Below the pieces are notes generated by a model. That model was not told where the DNA came from. It saw nothing but the letters and a program-made list of their open reading frames with translations, and did not search any database. This document shows, in pieces, positions 8,109 through 16,924 of a DNA stretch of 64,000 nucleotides (positions within the stretch are counted from its first letter, which is position 1; every line of letters begins with the position of its first letter). This stretch comes from Saprospiraceae bacterium (GTDB lineage: Bacteria > Bacteroidota > Bacteroidia > Chitinophagales > Saprospiraceae): positions 122,025 through 186,024 of the forward strand of contig JANQSS010000325.1 of NCBI GenBank assembly GCA_028279185.1, given 5' to 3'. The position numbers were made by a program, and so were the translations under genes.

Positions 8109-10054
8109 GTGTAAAGTTTTGTCAGTTGATTGCAAAATGCGCGTAAATCTATAAACGCACTATACTCTCTGGCATAAATGAAATTTATACTCATTTTTTG
8201 ATTTCGATCCAAGGCCATTTTATCGAGATTAACATGCGGCAAAATGCCGTCTTTAATTGCCGGTAATACATCCTTTTCGCCCTCCACATAGATGTAGCCC
8301 ACCCAAGTCTTCTTTCCTTGAAGTGTTTGTGCAATGTTTTTCCAATAACCCATTTGAAACTTATTTAAAAGCCACAATAAAGGAAAAAAAAGTATGCACG
8401 ACACCGACAATGAAATATCCAAAACGCGTTTTATAAACTTATTGTATTCAGTTGTGATGGCGTATTGAATATTGAATGCATCAATTTGCCCCCTGAAATC
8501 TTTTGAATAGGACCCAACTACACTATCTGACTTGGCTGTGTATATTTTGTATTGACAAGATTGGTCAAGCGTTGTCATGACGCGCATAACGGTTGATGAA
8601 TCTATTTCGTCGAGATTAAATATGATTTCTTCAATTCCGTGAAATCGTACGATAGATTCGACTGCATCCAACGTACCCAATACTTGTGCATGCGATATAT
8701 TTTCTTTTTCTGGTTTAATAAAACCGACGAATTTCACGCGTTCGCGACCATCCAATAAAGCAAGCAGCCTGTCCGCTTTTTCACGACTTCCTACTATTGC
8801 GGTCGACTGTGTTTTGGCTGCAGACCGTTGATTATACCTTGCGCGTATGAGATCGACAAGCATGATAATAAGAAAACCAAGCGTCGCTCCTATTACGACT
8901 ACAGCTCTCGAAAAGCGAGCCGTTGATGGTAATAAACTATAGGTTGCAAGTAACAGAACCATGGCTACGATCGCATATTTGATTTGACGCCACACCATAA
9001 ATCGCTTATGGTACTTGCCCAATAACAAAAACACAGTGATCAGCAGCGTAACATAAATGGGCACATTCCTGCTGTAAAATTGCATCGGATAAGACCGATT
9101 GGAATCGAAGTAATACGTCTGCCAGAATGTGGAGACCACATAATAAGAAAAAATAAAAATAAGCACATCGAGAATTGGCCTCTTGAATCGCTTAAAACCC
9201 GATAGTAAAAAAGTAAAAAATAGGTTTAAATAAATAGCCGATTTTATGGCAAACGTATAAGCAAATACTCGCCTTCCGCCAAAATGCTTTCGCGCAAAAA
9301 TAATCATGGCTACATAAAATCGACGCACGTAATTAAAGCTTAATTTACGCGTGCTTTCACCTTTATAATGAATTATTTTACTATCAGCTAAATAATAATT
9401 TGTATAACCCGCCTGCTCTACCCGATAAGACAAATCAATATCTTCCCCATACATAAAAAATTGTTCATCAAATCCACCGACTTGATTAAATACGTCCTTT
9501 CGCAAAAACATAAATGCACCGGTGAGAATGGGAACTTCATGTGACTTCAATTCGTCGAGATGCCCTAAATAATATCGATTAAACAGCCTTGATTTCGGGA
9601 ATAATCTTGACAGTCCAAAAATTTTGCAAAACGACACAAATGGCGATGGAAACCCGCGTTTTGATTCAGGCAAGTATGTCCCGGAACCATCGTACATACG
9701 GGTACCAACAATGCCTATTTTTTTGCCTGTGTTCGAAGTCAAAAAGTCCAGACAAACATTAAGTGTATCCGAACTCAATAATGTATCCGGATTAAGAATA
9801 AGTATGTACTCGCCGGTGGCTAATTCAACTCCTTGATTATTTGCTTTCGAAAAACCGACATTTTTTTCATTGGCTACAATGCGTATATCTTCCTGATACT
9901 TCGACCGCAAATATTCGACCGTTCCATCATTCGAATTGTTGTCAACTATGATGATTTCCACATCATCCACATCATCCGATTGCAAAATGGATGTAAGGCA
10001 TTGATCAAGAAAATACTTGACATTGTAACTAACAATGATGATTGAAATTTTCAT
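8105..10054 (-). CDS. Family 2 glycosyltransferase fused to a polyprenyl-glycosylphosphotransferase-like C-terminal region
   Basis: 649 aa. Residues 1-240 form a GT2 (rhamnosyltransferase-like) domain: IIIVSYNVKYFLDQCL, ILILNPDTLLS and FFMYGEDIDLSYRVEQAGY. Several membrane helices follow (about 275-420). After them comes a Rossmann-like segment (TAIVGSREKADRLLALL ... VLGTLDAVESIVRFHGIEEIIF) like the CoA-binding-type domain of exopolysaccharide sugar transferases. The region ends with FIKRVLDISLSVSCILFFPLLW, the anchor of bacterial sugar transferases, but only about 90 residues follow and the usual catalytic block is not evident. It probably acts in cell-envelope or exopolysaccharide assembly at the inner membrane. 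It is coupled to tatD (4-bp overlap). Confidence 0.85.
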   Translation of the reverse strand: MKISIIIVSYNVKYFLDQCLTSILQSDDVDDVEIIIVDNNSNDGTVEYLRSKYQEDIRIVANEKNVGFSKANNQGVELATGEYILILNPDTLLSSDTLNVCLDFLTSNTGKKIGIVGTRMYDGSGTYLPESKRGFPSPFVSFCKIFGLSRLFPKSRLFNRYYLGHLDELKSHEVPILTGAFMFLRKDVFNQVGGFDEQFFMYGEDIDLSYRVEQAGYTNYYLADSKIIHYKGESTRKLSFNYVRRFYVAMIIFARKHFGGRRVFAYTFAIKSAIYLNLFFTFLLSGFKRFKRPILDVLIFIFSYYVVSTFWQTYYFDSNRSYPMQFYSRNVPIYVTLLITVFLLLGKYHKRFMVWRQIKYAIVAMVLLLATYSLLPSTARFSRAVVVIGATLGFLIIMLVDLIRARYNQRSAAKTQSTAIVGSREKADRLLALLDGRERVKFVGFIKPEKENISHAQVLGTLDAVESIVRFHGIEEIIFNLDEIDSSTVMRVMTTLDQSCQYKIYTAKSDSVVGSYSKDFRGQIDAFNIQYAITTEYNKFIKRVLDISLSVSCILFFPLLWLLNKFQMGYWKNIAQTLQGKKTWVGYIYVEGEKDVLPAIKDGILPHVNLDKMALDRNQKMSINFIYAREYSAFIDLRAFCNQLTKLYT

Positions 10055-10073
10055 GTTTGGTCGCCTATGCGCG

Positions 10074-10700
10074 CTACGTATTGATCATGACATTGGGATC
10101 ATAGGGCAATCGACCTTGAATGGATCGTCCGAGTGTGATTTCGTCCGTAAACTCCAATTCTCCACCAAAGGAAACGCCACGTGAAATGATTGAAAATTTT
10201 AATTGATCAAACTTTTCCAGCCGCTTGGCAATATAATAGGACGTCGTATCCCCTTCGATCGTTGGTCGAATGGCAAGTATCACTTCCGCGACGGTCGATT
10301 TTTCAATGCGTTCAATGAGCAAATCGATAGACAGGTCTTCTGGTGAAATACCGTCAATGGGACTGATGATTCCGCCGAGCACATGATATACACCGAAGTA
10401 TTGATTTGTTGCTTCTATGGCCAATACATCGCGTATGGACTCCACTACGCAGATGACTTGCCGGTCACGCCGGTGATCGACACAAATATCACAATGCGTC
10501 GTGTCGGACAAGTGGCCGCAGGTAGTACACTTTTGTAATAAGGAGCGAAAGGCCCCTATATCTGCTGTAAACTGTTCCGTCATTTCCTTCGGTTGATCCA
10601 TCAAATGGAGGGCGTAACGGAGAGCGGATTTCTTGCCCACTCCGGGCAATTGAGAAAAAGCCAACACGGCCTGTTCCAATAATTTAGAGCTGAAGTTCAT
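10074..10700 (-). CDS. recR: Recombination mediator RecR
   Basis: About 208 aa from the ATG at 10700 (MNFSSKLLEQAV), the usual RecR beginning; an ATG at 10721 would add seven residues. The helix-hairpin-helix SQLPGVGKKSALRYAL (about 17-32) is followed by the four-cysteine zinc motif CTTCGHLSDTTHCDIC and a Toprim domain (ICVVESIRDVLAIE ... LGGIISPIDGISPEDL). RecR works with RecF/RecO to load RecA on gapped DNA. It is 19 bp upstream of the glycosyltransferase and divergent from the E2 gene. Confidence 0.97.
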   Translation of the reverse strand: MNFSSKLLEQAVLAFSQLPGVGKKSALRYALHLMDQPKEMTEQFTADIGAFRSLLQKCTTCGHLSDTTHCDICVDHRRDRQVICVVESIRDVLAIEATNQYFGVYHVLGGIISPIDGISPEDLSIDLLIERIEKSTVAEVILAIRPTIEGDTTSYYIAKRLEKFDQLKFSIISRGVSFGGELEFTDEITLGRSIQGRLPYDPNVMINT

Positions 10701-10722
10701 TGCAGCAAAAATATTAAACAAC

Positions 10723-10775
10723 TGTCAGACCCGGGCTTCTGACATTTTACTTTGTAGGGCATAAGCCCTATTTTT
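10723..10775 (+). promoter_or_regulatory. Two tandem hairpins, the second terminator-like, upstream of the E2 gene
   Basis: TGTCAGA (10723-10729) pairs with TCTGACA (10738-10744). TAGGGC (10755-10760) pairs with GCCCTA (10765-10770) across an ATAA loop and is followed by TTTTT. On the plus strand this looks like an intrinsic terminator with no gene upstream, 111 nt before the E2 ATG. TATTTTTG at 10769-10776 also fits the -7 consensus TAnnTTTG, so it could be the E2 promoter or a leader attenuator. Confidence 0.4.
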
Positions 10776-10886
10776 GATGATTAAAGTATATGGGGATCTC
10801 CATCAATGCCTATAAATGATAGATTTTGAGTTGATCGTAAAGACCCCAGCATACGCTTAATTGCAAACAACGAATAAGATACGCAG

Positions 10887-12137
10887 ATGGCAGAAGTAAT
10901 TCGCATGCCCAGATTGAGTGACACGATGGAAGAAGGTGTCATCATAGGTTGGATGAAAAAAGAAGGTGACAGCGTTTCCCCGGGAGATATACTGGCGGAA
11001 GTGGAAACTGATAAGGCGACCATGGACCTGGAAAGCTTCAATGAAGGTATATTGTTGCACATCGCCGTAGCTGAGGGTGCCGTGCCCGTTGAGGGCATCA
11101 TAGCCATCATCGGTGAAAAAGGAGAGGATGTCGAAGCCATTTTGAAAGAGGCGCAGCAATCAAATGGTGCGATGTCGGAATCAAATGAGGAGGAAGCCAC
11201 TACAGCCGCTGCTTCTGCGCCAGCCGCTGGTGCTACAGCTCCAGCAGCTTCTACACAAGCAAGCATCACTAATACAGGTGATACACGCATAAAGGCATCA
11301 CCGCTAGCTAAGAAAATGGCTGCCGATGCAGGCATATCATTGTCCGGGCTTACCGGCAGTGGCGAGCATGGTCGTATCGTCAAACGCGATATTGAGAAGG
11401 CCATGGAAGCGCCACCGGCAGCGACGCAGCCTCAGGTGCAAAACTTCCCATCCTCGGGCTATGAAGACACGATGCTTAGCCAAATGCGCAAGACTATTGC
11501 CCGACGACTAGGCGAAAGCAAATTTTCGGCACCGCACTTCTACCTGACGATGAAGATCGACATGACGGAGGCGATCAAGTCGCGTAAGCAAATCAATGCC
11601 ATGATCGAACCGGCCAAGGTATCTTTCAATGACATGATCGTCAAAGCCTGTGCGCTGGCCTTAAAACAGCATCCGGCCGTCAACTCCTCGTGGTTAGAAG
11701 ATCGGATCAGAACCAACTACGATGTCCACATCGGGGTGGCCGTGGCCGTGGATGAGGGCTTAGTCGTACCTGTCATCGACCATACGGATAAGAAAAGCCT
11801 GCGACAGATCAGCGATGAAGTGCGCGACAAGGCGGGCAGGGCTCGAAATCGTAAACTCGGGCTCGACGAAATGCAGGGCAATACCTTCACCATATCTAAC
11901 CTGGGCATGTTTGGTATTGAAGAATTTACGGCTATCATCAATCCGCCCGATGCCTGTATCCTGGCTGTTGGCGGTATCGAAAAGACACCTGTCGTCGTCA
12001 ATGACAATGTTGAAGTGCGCAGTATCATGAAGGTGACCTTGTCCTGTGATCACCGCGTAGTAGATGGCGCCACTGGTGCCCAATTTTTAAATACCGTGAA
12101 GCAGTTGCTTGAGGCGCCTGTGCGCATGCTGGCATAG
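10887..12137 (+). CDS. Pyruvate dehydrogenase complex E2, dihydrolipoamide acetyltransferase
   Basis: 416 aa. Domains in order: one lipoyl domain (residues 1-80, lipoylated lysine K43 in ETDKATMDLES); an Ala/Thr-rich linker (about 95-128); a peripheral subunit-binding domain (about 132-168, ASPLAKKMAADAGISLSGL ... GRIVKRDI); and the catalytic acetyltransferase domain (about 190-416) with the active-site HRVVDG (His389). It transfers acetyl groups to CoA in pyruvate oxidation. E1 and E3 are not in the window. The gene is visibly richer in G+C than its neighbours. A branched-chain or 2-oxoglutarate E2 is less likely because the lipoyl motif and linker fit the PDH type. Confidence 0.93.
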   Translation: MAEVIRMPRLSDTMEEGVIIGWMKKEGDSVSPGDILAEVETDKATMDLESFNEGILLHIAVAEGAVPVEGIIAIIGEKGEDVEAILKEAQQSNGAMSESNEEEATTAAASAPAAGATAPAASTQASITNTGDTRIKASPLAKKMAADAGISLSGLTGSGEHGRIVKRDIEKAMEAPPAATQPQVQNFPSSGYEDTMLSQMRKTIARRLGESKFSAPHFYLTMKIDMTEAIKSRKQINAMIEPAKVSFNDMIVKACALALKQHPAVNSSWLEDRIRTNYDVHIGVAVAVDEGLVVPVIDHTDKKSLRQISDEVRDKAGRARNRKLGLDEMQGNTFTISNLGMFGIEEFTAIINPPDACILAVGGIEKTPVVVNDNVEVRSIMKVTLSCDHRVVDGATGAQFLNTVKQLLEAPVRMLA

Positions 12138-12235
12138 TGTAAGCCGTTAGTTCTCCGTCGGTAGTTCCCAGCTCGTCGCCTTCAGGCATCTACTTATTGC
12201 CTACCGTCTACTGACAACTGCAGACTGCTAACTTC
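12138..12235. repeat. Degenerate Bacteroidota-type intergenic repeat tract
   Basis: The spacer is built from short near-repeats of the kind GTTAGCAGTC, TGCAGTTGTCAG and AGACGGTAGGC (minus-strand reading), like the degenerate CAGT/CGGCAGT tracts often found between genes in this phylum. No gene or clear hairpin terminator is visible. Confidence 0.35.
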
Positions 12236-12553
12236 CTACTCCTTTTCCCAGACGACTTCGGCATTGGCGCCATGTTTCTGGAGCAACTCCATAGCCCACT
12301 CCATTTTTTCAGGATCCATATCCGGGCTGCGGCCAATGGTGCGATTGTTTCCGGCGCGAACAGAGTAGTTTCTCTTGGACTTTATATACTTATCCGGCTC
12401 TCGTAATTTTAATCGAATACTTTTTAAAGCTCGAATAACTTCGCTTTTGAACTTATAATAATTACCATAGAACAAAAGATCATTTCCTTCTATTAATCTG
12501 AATTCAATACGAAAAAAACTGTTTAGTTTATTAATTTTAATGTAAACTGACAT
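12236..12553 (-). CDS. Small hypothetical protein
   Basis: 105 aa. No signal peptide or membrane helix. The N-terminal half has alternating beta-strand character (YIKINKLNSFFRIEFRLIEGNDLLFYG) followed by a basic helix (FKSEVIRALKSIRLKLREP). This faintly recalls DUF1508/YegP-type repeats, but I cannot confirm it. The C-terminal half (DMDPEKMEWAMELLQKHGANAEVVWE) is acidic and helical. Its start codon is only 11 bp from the divergent CHAT gene start. Function unknown. Confidence 0.6.
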   Translation of the reverse strand: MSVYIKINKLNSFFRIEFRLIEGNDLLFYGNYYKFKSEVIRALKSIRLKLREPDKYIKSKRNYSVRAGNNRTIGRSPDMDPEKMEWAMELLQKHGANAEVVWEKE

Positions 12554-12564
12554 TTCGAAACGCT

Positions 12565-15321
12565 ATGTTGAGTAATTTTCAAATTTCATGCATTATATTC
12601 CACCCTATCCTCATTACTATAGCTTTACTTATAATATTTGGACCTCAAAATTTGATTTCACAATCAAACTTTGACTTATCAGGTATGAACAGTCAGGCAC
12701 TTGATTTAGTTTCCAAACAAAAAACAACTCAATTATTAAAGTTGTTAGAACATCACAAAATCGACTACTTAAACCACGAACATTCTAATCCCAAAGAAGT
12801 AATTCTAGCGCTACACTTGCACACTTTTGCGCTTTCAGAATCACAAAAATTCGACGAAACAATTCTCATTGCCAGCAAAGGGATAGACTTAGTTGAACAA
12901 AATCAACTTGAGATTCAATGTGCTAACAATTATTCTGGAATGCTAGAAATTTTATCCCGTGTACATCTTCAACTTCATAATTATAATCAAGCCTTAAGAT
13001 GTGCCCAAAGAGGGTTGGATCATGCCGATAAAACCGATATACATGCGAAAATTTCATTTGGTGAAAAAATTGCTCTTGGGTGGTCAAAGCTACACCACAG
13101 TGAAAAGGCTTTAAAACAATTTCATTCAACACTTAAATACACCGATGCTCTGACGGATGAATATGATTTTTATTCGCCTTATCTCCACCAAAACATCAGT
13201 CATTTGCATTATTCACTAAACGCTCAGGATTCCGCTGAATACTATTTAAATCTCGTCATCAACTTTTATGAGGGCAAAGAAAGTCCATCAAAATCTGATC
13301 TATTCAATTTATATTCTGTAGCCGGTAACCGACAGTTAACAGCAGGAAATATTAGTGAAGCGCGCAACTATATAGAAAAGGCGTCAAATAACAGAAGTGC
13401 AGATTCACGGATTGACGAACGCTCATTTCATTTATTGGCTAAGGCCAAATTACTTGCATACGACCAGAAACAAAAAGCCGCTTTGGATTCTGTTGCATTA
13501 TGCAAAAGTATGCTCAATGCCACAAGCAGTGACACGAATATCATCACATCATACCCGCTTGAATACTTCAGCATTTTGACAACAGAATTGGACATTTTAG
13601 AGGACCAATACGAGCTCCAGCCCTCCGAAAATAATCTCAATGCGTATAAAAAGCAGGCAATTAAAAATGTTGCCATTACCAATGGAATTGTCTCTTCATT
13701 AGGAAGTGATATGGTAAAAAAGGCCGTGGCAAAGAAAAGTAAGCCTATTTATAGACATGGGCTAAATGCCTATGCCCTCAAGGATGAAAATCATCTAACC
13801 AAACAAGAACACCGAACTATCCTTCGCATCATGGAGAGTTATCGGGCTATTTTAGTCAATCAAGATATGAACATCAAGCACTGGATGGAGTCCAGGGATT
13901 TTGAAGCGGCAAAACGGTACAAAAATGCGCAACATCGCATAGACAGTTTGCTTAGTCTGGCGTCGAGGATTCCCTTTTCTGAGGAAAGTGAGTCTCCCTA
14001 TCAAGTCAATGCCCGATTACTTTTTGAACAAGAAATGGCACTCAATGAATTAAAAGCATCAATGCGTAAGATGCATCCGGAATTTGATCGGCTGACAAGC
14101 CACTTGGATGAATTGTCGTCGTCGAATATTGCCAGCGTACAAAAACGAAATGGAGCGATATTATCTTATTTCCGACATGAATCCGAATTATTTATTCACT
14201 TACTGCTAAAAAAAGGAAGTCAATTTTTAAAAGTGGCGCAGGCAGATTCAATCGAACAAATTTCCACATCATGGGTCACGGAATTGACCAATTACAACAG
14301 TCCGTCTTCCATTGTTTCGCTTGACGGCACGCAAGCATTTCATAAAGCCGGTAATTTATTATATACGTATTTACTTAAGCCTATAGAAGATAAATTACCC
14401 AGAACAATTCTCCTTATTCCAGATGATTTTATTGCTTCCATCCCCTTTTCAGCTTTGAATCGTGCAATACCAAATGCGCCATTTAACTTTCGATCTGCCG
14501 ACTACGTAGTCAACGATCATGAATTTTCAACTCATTTTTCTATTAAGCTGGCTGCCTACATGATCGAACAGGCGTCACAACAACGACTCACTTTTACTTC
14601 TTTCACCCCAAATTTGTCGGAAATCAATATTGTGGATGAACTTGACGGAGATACAATGAAATTGCCACCCTTATTTTTTAGCGCTCGCGAAGGTCAATAT
14701 TTTTCAAAGGTTTTTGGCGGGCAACAAAACAATCGATTACACAACTCAGACTCCATCGTTTCAAAGTTCTTAAACAATCGTGTCGTACATGTCGGTTCGC
14801 ATGTTGTGCTCAACAACGATTTTCCGGATCAATCTTACCTGCCCATATTCGACGGAGATAGTAATATAGTAAAATTAAATTCGTCCCATCTCTATCAAAA
14901 ACCACTAAATGTTGATCTAATCATTTTTAATTCTTGTTTTGCCAATTCCGGAACAATCGCGGCTGGTCAGGGATACTTAAGTTTTGCGAGTGGATTGGCA
15001 CGATCAAATGTCAAATGTATTTTATCTCCAGGATGGCGGGTTCAAGATAAATTAGGTTTTGATTTTTTCAAAAATTGTGTAGATGAGCTGAAATCCGGCT
15101 ATACAATTGGAAAGGCCCTCCAACGAACACAACTTTACTTGATTAATCGAAATGACATCCATACATCACATCCCCGCAATTGGGCCAACTTCGGTTTAAC
15201 CGGAGATGTGGGAGTTCGAGTTTCGAAATCATGGAATTGGGTCTTGTGTTTGGCTCTTGGACTAACAGTAGGGTTGGTATTGTTATTTGCTCGTCGTCTA
15301 TTAAGTAGGACAGCGCATTGA
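12565..15321 (+). CDS. TPR and CHAT-domain (caspase-like) protein, membrane anchored
   Basis: 918 aa. An N-terminal signal or anchor helix (about residues 10-28) is followed by tetratricopeptide-like helices (about 60-320: FDETILIASKGIDLVEQN, YNQALRCAQRGLDHAD, SEARNYIEKASNN). A helical linker (about 400-530) leads to a C-terminal CHAT domain (about 545-870). The caspase-type dyad is visible: His746 in VVHVGSH and Cys791 in IIFNSCF, with GQGYLSFASGLARSNVKCIL following as in other CHAT proteins. A last helix (WVLCLALGLTVGLVLLFARR) with basic residues after it suggests a C-terminal inner-membrane anchor, leaving the protease in the periplasm. CHAT enzymes are cysteine peptidases related to separase; the target is unknown. 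Confidence 0.9.
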   Translation: MLSNFQISCIIFHPILITIALLIIFGPQNLISQSNFDLSGMNSQALDLVSKQKTTQLLKLLEHHKIDYLNHEHSNPKEVILALHLHTFALSESQKFDETILIASKGIDLVEQNQLEIQCANNYSGMLEILSRVHLQLHNYNQALRCAQRGLDHADKTDIHAKISFGEKIALGWSKLHHSEKALKQFHSTLKYTDALTDEYDFYSPYLHQNISHLHYSLNAQDSAEYYLNLVINFYEGKESPSKSDLFNLYSVAGNRQLTAGNISEARNYIEKASNNRSADSRIDERSFHLLAKAKLLAYDQKQKAALDSVALCKSMLNATSSDTNIITSYPLEYFSILTTELDILEDQYELQPSENNLNAYKKQAIKNVAITNGIVSSLGSDMVKKAVAKKSKPIYRHGLNAYALKDENHLTKQEHRTILRIMESYRAILVNQDMNIKHWMESRDFEAAKRYKNAQHRIDSLLSLASRIPFSEESESPYQVNARLLFEQEMALNELKASMRKMHPEFDRLTSHLDELSSSNIASVQKRNGAILSYFRHESELFIHLLLKKGSQFLKVAQADSIEQISTSWVTELTNYNSPSSIVSLDGTQAFHKAGNLLYTYLLKPIEDKLPRTILLIPDDFIASIPFSALNRAIPNAPFNFRSADYVVNDHEFSTHFSIKLAAYMIEQASQQRLTFTSFTPNLSEINIVDELDGDTMKLPPLFFSAREGQYFSKVFGGQQNNRLHNSDSIVSKFLNNRVVHVGSHVVLNNDFPDQSYLPIFDGDSNIVKLNSSHLYQKPLNVDLIIFNSCFANSGTIAAGQGYLSFASGLARSNVKCILSPGWRVQDKLGFDFFKNCVDELKSGYTIGKALQRTQLYLINRNDIHTSHPRNWANFGLTGDVGVRVSKSWNWVLCLALGLTVGLVLLFARRLLSRTAH

Positions 15322-15696
15322 GCAACTCTTGCGATAAAATGTGTTCCAACGATGAGTATGTTGGTCTTAAGATGCACAACAAGAGAAATCACCCGTATCA
15401 AAAAGCACCAGTTCTTAGATCAATAAATTGAAAATAGTACTACGTCGGCTTCAATTGACAATAAAACCAATTCCATGGCAATTTTCGTGAATAAACGATT
15501 TTCCAAAGCGCAATGTAATCTTATCATACTTCAAATCTCTATTTGGAAAATGTAATTGACACACCAGCGATAAACAGACAGTGGTGACTCCTACTAATTT
15601 TCAAGTTTAACAAGCATAAATCCGTCGAAGCATATCGAAGCATAATGATTCCCTCAATCGTTATATTAGTTATACATAAATCCACTAGCTACTTAT
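15322..15696. other. Intergenic region with a tandem 10-bp repeat
   Basis: 375 bp without a gene. The only structure seen is TCGAAGCATA repeated back to back (15625-15634, 15635-15644), about 50 bp before the next start codon, and a nearby GTTATA/GTTATA pair (15659-15673 area). No terminator hairpin or exact TAnnTTTG element was found. Confidence 0.5.
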
Positions 15697-16839
15697 ATGC
15701 TCCGCTTACCATCATTTTTCAAATCATATCTATCGGCCAGGGCAATGCTCGTGCTCTTCATTTGTGGTCTATCGCTTGCTATCAAGGCATCTCCGTCAAT
15801 TGGCGGCGATAGCCTGGACATTATGGCTATCCACTACAAAGTCTTCATCGACAAAGATCAAAAGAGTGATTTGACCGACATGATCGTCTACATCGGTCCT
15901 GAAAACATCATCGTAACGAAGAAGTATACCCGTGACGGTGATAAGGTTTACCACAAGCGGTTCTACCCCATCGGCACGGATCGCAACTACGTCATGGTTG
16001 ATGGAACGGGAAAGTCCATTCTTCAGGAAAATAAGTCGTTGTACGATGTTAAACTGCGAATTGATTCGACCTATACCCTACTCGGTATTTCCTGCTACCT
16101 GGCGACGTACCGGATGAATGGTATCGTGCAAAAAGCATTTTATACCGATGTCTTCGGTGTGAACTTCAACGCTATTGCCAACATACCGGGTGTGGCGTTG
16201 TATTGCGAGGAGCAAACCGACGCCGGACAGATACAATATGTGGCGGATTGGGTGCGTCCTATGCGGCTGCCAAAAAAATTGTTGCAATTGCCCCCTTCTG
16301 TTCCTGACATCGACAGTCGTATTAAAATGAGTGTTCGCGACAATTTACGAAAGGACCTCTATGGCCGATTTTATTGGAAGCGTGAAATCATCGACAACGA
16401 AACCGCCTCCGACTTAACCTGGTTTGACTTTACACCCATAAGTGGCAAAAAACGATCACAAAAATATTTTAACAATCGCCTTATTGTTGTTCAACAATTG
16501 CACGAAGAAGGAAATAAAAAGAATATTACAAATTCGACCGCTTATGAGCTTTCAAAAAAATATAAAGGTCAACCGGTCAAATTTATTTTATTGACTGATT
16601 CAAAATCAAAAAAATATAAAGACGACGCCTTTCATCGCCGCTCGAATCTCGACATCATATCGGGCGGATCAAAATTTATAGCCAAGAATGAACTTCCGGC
16701 CACGTTTGCCTACCAGCTCTTTGATGAAGACGGCCGGCATTGTGAAACCTTTCACGATGCATTGAATATGGATCTTCTCGAAGACGCCATTTCCTACTAC
16801 CTCGGTGAGCCGGCTGTATATACGCGATTGGTGCAATAG
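15697..16839 (+). CDS. Secreted protein with GLPGLI/DUF4412-like domain and thioredoxin-like C-terminal domain (paralogue 1)
   Basis: 380 aa with an N-terminal signal region (MLVLFICGLSLAIKASP). The middle part GISCYLATYRMNGIVQKAFY then NIPGVALYCE follows the pattern of GLPGLI/DUF4412-type extracytoplasmic proteins (a conserved Cys, a modified-residue strand, then a loop ending in PG). From about residue 265 (NRLIVVQQLHEEG ... GQPVKFILLTDSKSKKY ... LPATFAYQLFDEDG) the pattern is that of a thioredoxin/AhpC-like fold, but without the CxxC pair. A paralogue lies at 18824-19900, beyond the TetR operon. The fold assignments are inferred from patterns; the function is unknown. Confidence 0.75.
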   Translation: MLRLPSFFKSYLSARAMLVLFICGLSLAIKASPSIGGDSLDIMAIHYKVFIDKDQKSDLTDMIVYIGPENIIVTKKYTRDGDKVYHKRFYPIGTDRNYVMVDGTGKSILQENKSLYDVKLRIDSTYTLLGISCYLATYRMNGIVQKAFYTDVFGVNFNAIANIPGVALYCEEQTDAGQIQYVADWVRPMRLPKKLLQLPPSVPDIDSRIKMSVRDNLRKDLYGRFYWKREIIDNETASDLTWFDFTPISGKKRSQKYFNNRLIVVQQLHEEGNKKNITNSTAYELSKKYKGQPVKFILLTDSKSKKYKDDAFHRRSNLDIISGGSKFIAKNELPATFAYQLFDEDGRHCETFHDALNMDLLEDAISYYLGEPAVYTRLVQ

Positions 16840-16924
16840 CATGCGGCATGAAGATCGGATGTCTTGAAAAAACGCCTTAAATCGAATACGGCTAACGCTT
16901 TTTTCCACCATTAGCTACCAATTT

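Noticed and set aside
10781..11404. 207-aa minus-strand frame over the 5' half of the E2 gene
   Set aside because: Shadow of the lipoyl/linker coding region; Ala/Ser-rich composition arises from the antisense of the Ala/Thr linker.
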